Positions 55,301-61,789 of a stretch of 64,000 nucleotides of DNA are shown here, piece after piece. Source of the stretch: Floccularia luteovirens (lineage: Eukaryota; Basidiomycota; Agaricomycetes; Agaricales; Squamanitaceae); contig VSJF01000009.1 of assembly GCA_009739215.1 (NCBI GenBank), positions 806,001 to 870,000 on the forward strand, given 5' to 3'. Each line of letters opens with the position of its first letter. The first letter of the stretch is position 1. Under the pieces are notes generated by a model that was not told where the DNA came from, made no database searches, and saw only the letters and a list, made by a program, of their open reading frames with translations. The position numbers were made by a program, and so were the translations under genes.

Positions 55301-56570
55301 GAGTAGAGGAGAGGTTTGCAGATTCTAGGCAAGCAGAGACAGTAATCCCATCCAGGAATGCAGCATTGTGGCTATTAATACTAGCTGTGAAAAGCTGTCT
55401 ACTGGATTGATTAAAGTGAATGAATTGAGAATCAATGGATATATCATAGCCTTTGTGTCTGATAAGAAAGAGAATGGAAAGAAGATTGCTTTGTAATTGT
55501 GGAACATGAAGAACTCTAGTAAATAAAAGAGATTGTGTTTCCACACCATTAATAAATGGTCTGAAGAGAATGCTTCCAACACCAGAAGAATATATAGTAG
55601 TGTTGTCAGCTAGTCTAATAGGGATCTGGCAGGATTTATAATCTCTGAGCCAGTGTTTATGTGGAGTCATGTGGGATGTGGCTCCTGAGTCTGCATTCCA
55701 ATCATAGTTAGCATGATGGGAAAGTGGGTTATCTAATTGTACTTGTGAAAAGATACTTGCCTTTCCTGCTAATTCCTGGGAATTGACTGCCTTTGCCTCT
55801 GCCTGTTTTGCTAAAAATAAAGAACACCTTTTGAAGGAATGACCTTGTTTACCACAGAAGTAACAAGGAGGATAAGTGGTAGTAGCAGAGCTAGATTGCT
55901 TCTGTTTTCCCTTGTCTGTGGAGACCTTGTTTGCAACCTCTGAGACTTGAGGTGCAGATCTCCTTATCCTCTGAGTTTCCTCAGTGTGGAATGCTAGGGT
56001 AATAGAAGCTCTATCCAGTTTGTCACTCTGCATCAGGTTTGACACAAAATTACTGTACTGATCTGGAAGAGCCCTAATCATGGCCATACACAACAACTCC
56101 TCATCCAGCTGTTTCAGAGTGAAGTCCCTAGGTCTCAGATTGTTAATCTGCTGCATTGCTGCAGTGACCCTATTTGCAAGTGACTGCAAGGACTCCTCCT
56201 CTGTTTTTCTGATGCTGAACAAGTCATCATAGGCATTAAATCTGGCACCAGGTTTTTGCTGGAGGTGCACAGACTTTAAGGCTTCCCATATTGCAACAGG
56301 GTCATCCTCTATCCCAATCAGATGCACAGTCTGAGATGACTCTACACTAAGGTATAGCCATCCAGCTGCTTTCTGGGCTTTACTGTCCCAGTCATCCTGT
56401 CTTTGTATTTGCAACTCATAATCTTTAGAGGATTCCATGGCTTTAGGTCTCTTTTTGATGCCACACACAATGTGCAACAGCTGATGAGCCCTAAACCAGG
56501 CTTGGATTTCTCCACTCCATTGATTGTAGTTGTCAAGTCCCAGTTTTTTAATATCTGGTCCTTTAGACAT
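52368..56570 (-). CDS. Copia gag-pol polyprotein, uninterrupted (1400 residues)
   Basis: One open frame from ATG to stop encodes, in order: Gag (about 1-230), CCHC knuckle CYFCGKQGHSFKRC (about 234), aspartic protease DSGATSHMT (about 294), preintegrase LWHRRFGHYNHAS with CEPCLSGKMHAS, the integrase core Asp and Glu regions (FVDDCTRFKCG about 513, REDKGSEF about 560, NGNVERANRT about 595), a Pro/Ser-rich linker, RT (KWVFKVKRNADGSVERYKARLVAKGF about 930; catalytic VYIDD about 1075) and RNase H (YSDANHGACKDTGRSTGG, SSTEAEYMA, TKPL). It copies its RNA and inserts the DNA. Gag and Pol are one frame, as in most Copia elements. I found no CpG in the whole frame, and Arg is encoded by AGA/AGG. Confidence 0.95.
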   Translation of the reverse strand: MSKGPDIKKLGLDNYNQWSGEIQAWFRAHQLLHIVCGIKKRPKAMESSKDYELQIQRQDDWDSKAQKAAGWLYLSVESSQTVHLIGIEDDPVAIWEALKSVHLQQKPGARFNAYDDLFSIRKTEEESLQSLANRVTAAMQQINNLRPRDFTLKQLDEELLCMAMIRALPDQYSNFVSNLMQSDKLDRASITLAFHTEETQRIRRSAPQVSEVANKVSTDKGKQKQSSSATTTYPPCYFCGKQGHSFKRCSLFLAKQAEAKAVNSQELAGKASIFSQVQLDNPLSHHANYDWNADSGATSHMTPHKHWLRDYKSCQIPIRLADNTTIYSSGVGSILFRPFINGVETQSLLFTRVLHVPQLQSNLLSILFLIRHKGYDISIDSQFIHFNQSSRQLFTASINSHNAAFLDGITVSACLESANLSSTLPLDLGLWHRRFGHYNHASVKQLHSMHMVTGMHLGNNSKSDPVCEPCLSGKMHASPFPTSDSRALKPLELVHMDLKGPIQVKSIGGYQYWIIFVDDCTRFKCGFGLRRKSDTFDAFKQFKAYAENLHNSSIKCIREDKGSEFMSNEFNQYCIDNGIQRHHTVRNRPQQNGNVERANRTVADLVTAMLTEANLPVQFWFHCFMAVLYVLNKCPTVSLKDRTPYEAWHCKKPDVTHLRVFGCLAYVHVQKDKRRSFGSHMENCVFVGYPAGYKGWQFYNPVTRKFIISERAEFDERYFPGIKPTVMNSIPSPDTVNPVNGSDMPDLGGYDIPTNQSATPTISSSVVHLPMQPDNEHSPLVLPVQAEYEPPPSPLVLATPLQSPSPQPISLPCTPVRQFTPNPVTPPLALRRTRRNIQPPGEWWKVRHSPAIPETSSESEADVADDEEEFSGVATATGVTEPNTYKQAMKAPDAELWRQAATDELKALMDNGTWELALLLKDRQAIGSKWVFKVKRNADGSVERYKARLVAKGFSQRPGLDFTEVFAPTFRMASIRTIIALAAKHNYHLHSIDISSAFLNGDLEEDIYMQQPAGFEQLGPDYVCKLKKSIYGLKQSARQWNKKLHAALSSMGYSRLESDRSIYVYAKEGVLVIIPVYIDDITLASNSTSKIDSTIKELESHFKLRNIGPTTWLLGMKINVDSAKHTISLSQQQYINDMLVQYGFTDCNPISTPMDPGLVLEKTQTLSDEDVEFMSKVPYLSAVGTLTYLAQCTRPDISFAVGTLAKYNSNPNPSHWKAVKHVFRYLQGTKDYELVYRQDDAKELFITYSDANHGACKDTGRSTGGYCVMIGNGAVSWSSKLQTCVALSSTEAEYMAAVEAGKELKWMRSLLGEFGYTFTKASTLCIDNQSAISVSKNPEHHSRMKHLDLKFHWLRENVESGIINPIHVGTNDMVADCLTKPLARIKHDKCRIGLGLVSKK

Positions 56571-57153
56571 GGTGGATTATGGTAAATGCAGCAAGGGAGA
56601 GGGGTGTGTAAAAGGAATTAAAGGTGCAAGTCAACTAGAATGCAACCAAGCCCTTGATAAAGGTAGGGTTCTAGGACAGCTAAAAGAAATTAAAGGATGA
56701 GGGAAAGGAAAAGAAGTGAAAAAAGTGAGGGAGGGGTAGGGAGGGGTAGGGAGGGGAATAGGGGAATGGGGAATGGATTGTTGTCCTTTGGTCTTCTTCA
56801 CCACCAGTAAGTGTATGTCAACACCTTTAAACTACAGTGCAGTTGTACCACCTCACAGCTCACAGGGATGACTACCTGAGATATTGCTGTGTGGGTTAAA
56901 GGCTGGCCCACTGAAGTGCACAGACCCAACAGTTCACTGAAGAGACCCCCTGGGAGGGAGGTCTTTTGTCCTTACTGACTACTATGGACTGACTAGCTAA
57001 TGACTAGCTAAGTTTAGCTTCGCAAAAACTCGGAGTACAAAGGAGAAAGATAAACTAAGTAGGAAAGAGTTAGGGAGTAGAGGAGATAGTAGTTGAGCAA
57101 GCACAGTGGACAAGTAAGACAAGGAGTTAATGGAGGGGCACAGTTAGAGCTGA

Positions 57154-57165
57154 GGGCCCATAACC
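57154..57165 (-). other. Primer binding site of the intact Copia
   Basis: GGGCCCATAACC on the plus strand abuts the LTR. The element-sense GGTTATGGGCCC is complementary to the anticodon arm of initiator tRNA-Met. Confidence 0.75.
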
Positions 57166-57490
57166 TGTTAGAGTGTGAATAGTGTGTATTCAGTTGGGGG
57201 GAAAGTATGCTACAGAGGCCTCCTTATATATAATACAGGAAGGCCTAGACTACTGTTCTAGACTGCTCAGGGTAGTGCTTCTAGCTTACCCTGACAGCTT
57301 CTAGTCTACTTCTGTTGCTATGATACCAGTGCTTCTAGTCTACCCTGAGTGCTTCTAGGCAACCCTGATAGAAGCACCTCTGGTATCTATATAAGACCAC
57401 TGGTTTCCAACCAGAACTCATTCTTCCTTTCCCTTCTATTCTACTACTATCTTATACTGTCTGTACATATAGCAGTAGACTATTGTAACA
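57166..57490 (-). repeat. LTR-A, 5' LTR of the intact Copia (325 bp)
   Basis: On the plus strand it runs from TGTTAGAGTGTG to ATTGTAACA. A TATATAAG-type promoter box lies inside (minus strand, about 57393). Confidence 0.92.
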
Positions 57491-57716
57491 TTGTGTGCTT
57501 GCTCAGTAAGCTATAAGTCAGCACAGAGTCATATAAAAGTGTTTACAAGTCATTTAGAAGCCAGTATGAGTCAGTGCAAGTTAAAAGAACCAAAATGCAA
57601 GTCATAATACAAAACATGTAGAAGAAATAATAAACAAGGCAGGAACATGTTGTGTATATATTCTAAAGTCCAGGAAGATAGCATGTATCTAGATAAGATC
57701 ATAATATCACTACTGA
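57491..57716 (-). repeat. LTR-F, truncated copy
   Basis: It matches the last 210 or so bases of the solo LTR-F copies (TTGCTCAGTAAGC ... AAGATCATAATA) and is cut on the left by the intact Copia. It lies head-to-head with the Gypsy-3 5' LTR. Confidence 0.75.
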
Positions 57717-58309
57717 TGTTATAACCTTATCTGGATACATACTATCTCCCTGGACTTTAGAATATGCGCATCATGCATGTTAGCCTCATTTCCTACTCCT
57801 GTCATACATTTCATTGTATGACTCTTTATTATCTTCTATATGACTTGTATGCACTTCTATATGACTAGTAGCAGCTTCTGTATGACTAGGTCTTGACTTG
57901 ATGCTTATTCACGTAGCACACAATTGTTTATTATTAGCATAGCATACTTGTATTTAAGCAGTATGAAACTACAGACAAGCTCCAGCTTGATCTTAGTTTC
58001 AAGTACCCTCTAATACAGGTGATTACTCTGTTACCTTAGTGACAACTAAGTAACTCTCCCTCCCCCTATCTAGGATGGCAGGATTGTTGTATATAACAGC
58101 ATGGGTGATATTGTCTAGTCTGAAATGCCTGACTAGTTTTCCATGGTAACTGACCTCCACAAGGTCCCAACAGGTGGCAGTTAAAAACCTGTGTAAAGGT
58201 ATCTCCCTTTACTATGCTTGGGAAATCTGACAAGCATTCAACTGCACTCTAATCCAGATGGCCAAATGACAAGACAGATAAACGACAATGCAAACTCCTA
58301 ACAGTAACA
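57717..58309 (+). repeat. LTR-F, 5' LTR of Gypsy-3 (593 bp)
   Basis: It begins TGTTATAACC and ends CAGTAACA. It contains a TATTTAAG box (57951-57958) and, about 32 bp downstream, CAGCTTGATCTT (57983-57994), which is complementary to the primer site just beyond the LTR. Confidence 0.85.
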
Positions 58310-58310
58310 A

Positions 58311-58322
58311 AAGATCAAGCTG
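58311..58322 (+). other. Putative self-priming site of Gypsy-3
   Basis: AAGATCAAGCTG directly follows the LTR and is the exact reverse complement of CAGCTTGATCTT at 57983-57994, the predicted 5' end of the transcript. It does not look like a tRNA 3'-end site (no TGG start). Tf1 and sushi-type Gypsy elements prime this way. Confidence 0.65.
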
Positions 58323-58382
58323 ATTGATTGTCACTTCCTCAAGTTCAACAAACCCCCACCTCCTTAATCACTATGCTCTTTT

Positions 58383-59781
58383 ATGAGCAAAACCCCTGCC
58401 TCTAACTTTGGACCAATCTCTTCCTCTTATAACCCTCAAGGAACATACTCTGCATGGTCCCCATCCCCATCTCCACAACAATACCAACAGCAATCACAAA
58501 ACTCTACTGCATTTGCTAAGCTACACATAAGACTCACAGAACAAGCTGCTAAGCAACAAACAAGAGACCCTTGGGTTAGACCAGCTAAATCACTCAACAC
58601 ATCACAACAACCACCCCCACTTCAAATCACCAACAAACCAGAAAAAGACTATGAAGAAGAACAAGAAGTAGAACAACAGTCTTATGAAGAAGCTCAACAA
58701 TCACCTCTGTGCATCACATACAAACCAGACATTGAAATGTCTGGCAACATAAAAGAAATTAATGTTGGCAGATCTGCCAACACCCTTCAATGGAAAGAAA
58801 GAACATACACAACCATTCTTACAAGATGTCCAGATTTATCTTGATATGAATGATGAAATCTACAATGATAACAGGAAGAAAATATTATTTACACTTTCAT
58901 TTATGAAAGAAGGAACTGTTGCAACTTATTGCACCAACATCATTGAAACTGCCAATGGAAAATACAGTTCATGGTCTCAATTTAAGAAAGCATTCCTAGA
59001 AGTGTTCCAAGCAGGCAATGTAGCCATGCAAGCAAGAACCAATCTTGCCAACCTACAGATGACTGGTAATAACATTATCAAGTATATCTCAGAATTTAAA
59101 ATATTATCCTCACAAGCAAGAATACATGAAGACACATCACTTATAGATATATTCATGAGAGGACTAACAGATGAAATAGTTGAATGTTTCTACAAACTAG
59201 ACAACTTTCCAACCACCATGGAACAAACATACAAATATATGTTTCAATTCATAGACAGAATGCAGCACATGAAAGACTTGTTGTGACAGCACGATCACAT
59301 GATAAATTACATAATTCGTCAGGTGATGAGTCAGATAATATGTCAGATGATATATCACATGACTATACTCACATATGCCCCATGCCCTATGCCCTATGCA
59401 TCATGTCATGGACCCTTACACAAATATGTACATACAGCTAGAACTGTATATAAGGACACTCTTATGCAGAATAGATCCTCATCCTATTTTATAGGTAGTA
59501 GTAGTAAGACTAACCGTAAGATGTGAACTAAGTAAGCACAAGATAAGGCTTGAGTCTCTCCACTGTATCACATACACATGGCTGCTCAACAAGACTTCTT
59601 ATAGTCTAGAAAGAAACTCTTCACAAGACCAAGTCTATTCCCAACAAGAATGACTGGAAGAGACCTCAACACAATGGAGATTGACTGCCTCAACACTAAA
59701 GAACCTGCCATTGACATGGAAGAACTAGAAGAAATTAACAGAATGTTATTTGAAAAATGAAATAGGCATTTTCTAAATTCG
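58383..59781 (+). pseudogene. Gypsy gag, frameshifted and interrupted by a solo LTR-E
   Basis: It starts MSKTPASNFGPISSS, a Gln/Ser/Pro-rich N-terminus. A 4-base insertion near 58773 shifts the frame. The gag core (FLQDVQIYLDM, FLEVFQAGN, KYISEFKILSS, FMRGLTDEIVE) continues at 58762-59286. After the LTR-E the reading resumes (FTRPSLFPTRM, then MEELEEINRMLFEK and a stop) up to the zinc-knuckle start at about 59780. Confidence 0.8.
59279..59591 (+). mobile_element. Solo LTR-E, 313 bp, in Gypsy-3 gag
   Basis: It begins TGTTGTGACAGC and ends GCTGCTCAACA, with a perfect duplication AGACT / AGACT. Confidence 0.92.
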
Positions 59782-59955
59782 CTATGCTATAGGATGTGAC
59801 ACGCATCACAGGTCACAGTCACATTAAGTTGTAGCAAACAGCAACTTCATTGTAGACTTAACAACATTACAATAAAACATTAATTATAACTACCTCATGT
59901 TATAATAAACATTCCCTAATCATATTCAACCCTCTCCATTCAATTCCTGTCTAGT
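59782..59955. mobile_element. Tc1-like transposon remnant in the Gypsy zinc knuckle
   Basis: It matches about 28641-28820 (TAGGATGTGACACGCATCACAGG ... CCATTCAATTCCTGTCTA), part of the Tc1-like relic in Gypsy-2. The host position in gag is the same in both copies. Both transposon ends are missing here. Confidence 0.6.
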
Positions 59956-61438
59956 TGCTATATATGCTTCATATGCCATCAAAAGAGATATCAATCTAGA
60001 GATTGCCCCAAAAGAAAAACCCTTGAAAGAAGAAGCATGCTACAATACAACTTCCAAAAACCTAAAACAGTTAAAGAATTATCAGCCACAGTAAGAGTGC
60101 TATTAATAGAATTACCTGATGAAGAACAAGAAGAATTCTTTGAAGAAATGGAAAAAGAGGATTTTTCATCCAATCAATAGTGGCCATGGCTATTAATTAT
60201 CCAATCAGAGTGGTAGTCCCTACACTCATGATGCAAGACTCACTATATGTTTCCCTTGATTTGAAGTAGAAAATAATGCAATAGGAAAAGAAATAGTTGT
60301 GACTAAAGCATTAGTCAACTCTGGAGCTACCAAAAGCTTTATACATTTAGACTTCATACCAAAACTCAAAAGAAGACCAAAACTCATATTAGGGAAAAGA
60401 ATAAATATAATAAATGCAGACGGATCTCCAAATGGACAAGTCACGCATTATATCAAGATGTCTCTCACACTCAAAGGAGAAGCAAACCATAAAGTAACCC
60501 TATACATCACAAATATAGGAAAACAAGATATTATCTTAGAAATGGACTGGCTAAAACACCTAAACCTCACAATAGACTAGAAGAATAGAACCCTAGATGT
60601 TCCAGACAATTCCCCACTTGCACAAATAACAGCAGAAGAAGCAATACTCTGAATCACATAAGAAGAGCAAAATGAAGAACTCTTTGACCCTAATAGGATC
60701 ATACAATATTTAGAAGATTCTAACATCAAATCCAAAGAAGAATACCCTATCCAAGTCAAAACAACTCAGGCCCAAACAATGGCAGCAAACACCACACCTA
60801 AAGAAGCTATAACAATACAAGAAAAACTCCTGAGAGAGTTTCATCTATTTAAAGATGTATTCAGTAAACAAAAATCTGACAGAATGCTGACAAGACGGCC
60901 CTGGGATCACAAGATTGATCTCAAGCCTAATTTCAAGAATAAGGATAGCAAAATCTATCCCCTCAACCCTATTGAAGATCAGAAGATGCAAGAATTTATC
61001 AAAGAAAACCTCACAAAAGGGTATATCCGACCCTCCAAGTCAGAAATGGCATCACCATTCTTCTTTGTTGCAAAGAAAGATGGAAGTCTAAGATCCTGCC
61101 AAGACTATCATTATCTCAATGAAGGAACAATAAAGAAACCCTACTCTTTGCTTTTAATCTTGGAACTCCTAACCAAACTAAAAGGAGGCAAGATCTTTAC
61201 CAAACTTGACATCCAATGGGGATACAACAATGTAAGAATCAGAGAAGGTGACAAGTCTAAAGCAGCATTCAAGACCAAAATGGGACTTTTTGAGCCCACA
61301 GTAATGTTTTTTGGAATGTGCAATTCCCCTGCAATCTTCCAAAACATGATGGATGACATATTCAGAGATATGATTGATGAAGGATGGATCACCATTTACA
61401 TGGATGACATCCTAATATTTTTAGAAACACTGGAATAA
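59956..61438 (+). pseudogene. Gypsy zinc knuckle, protease and RT (5' half)
   Basis: The knuckle CFICHQKRYQSRDC lies near 59970. The frame at 60299-60577 is a retropepsin (ALVNSGATKSFIH ... DIILEMDWL) whose catalytic Asp reads Asn. The frame at 60779-61435 is RT: MASPFFFVAKKDGSLRSCQDYHYLNE, FTKLDIQWGYNNVRI, and the active site YMDDILIF. It ends at TAA a few codons before the Copia insertion. Stops and frameshifts separate the three parts. Confidence 0.85.
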
Positions 61439-61486
61439 CAAACTGAAAGAACCCTGAAAGTCTTAAAAAGACTAAAAGAACATAAC

Positions 61487-61761
61487 TGTTTGAGTGAAAA
61501 CAGTGTGTATTTGGTTGGGGGGAAAAGTAGGCATAAGTGCCTCCTTATATATGTTTGGAGAGTGTGCACAGACCACCTAGTAGTTTGGCCTTGTTTGTGT
61601 ACCAGGTGTCCCTGGTACAATATATAAGGCCACTGGTCTGATGCCACTCCCCATTCTTCCTTTCCCCCACTTCACTACTACAACTTCTACTCTACTTATC
61701 ATATCTTTATGTATTATCTATGTAGTAGTGTCTGGGTATGTAGGACTAGAGTATTGTAACA
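61487..61761 (-). repeat. LTR-C, 3' LTR (275 bp)
   Basis: On the plus strand it runs from TGTTTGAGTGAAAAC to AGTATTGTAACA. It has the same length as the other two LTR-C copies. Confidence 0.9.
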
Positions 61762-61789
61762 TAGCCCCCTTAGTCCTGCATATCCTAGA

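Larger units (their letters stand above)
52018..57490 (-). mobile_element. Full-length Copia retrotransposon, family A
   Basis: 5' LTR 57166-57490, primer site 57154-57165, leader to 56571, gag-pol 52368-56570, purine tract next to 52341, 3' LTR 52018-52341. The LTRs differ at about three substitutions and one indel in about 325 bp. All coding domains are intact, so the copy may be recent and possibly active. The outer flanks GCCCC and TTGTG do not match, so no target duplication is seen. The right flank is a truncated LTR-F but the left flank is not. Confidence 0.92.
57717..61486 (+). mobile_element. Gypsy-3: LTR-F, self-priming site, gag, protease and RT start
   Basis: 5' LTR 57717-58309, primer site 58311-58322, gag from 58383, solo LTR-E (59279-59591), Tc1-like remnant (59782-59955), zinc knuckle, protease (about 60299) and RT (60779-61438). 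It is cut in RT by the family C Copia. It is the most complete Gypsy copy in the window but has several frameshifts and stops. Confidence 0.85.
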
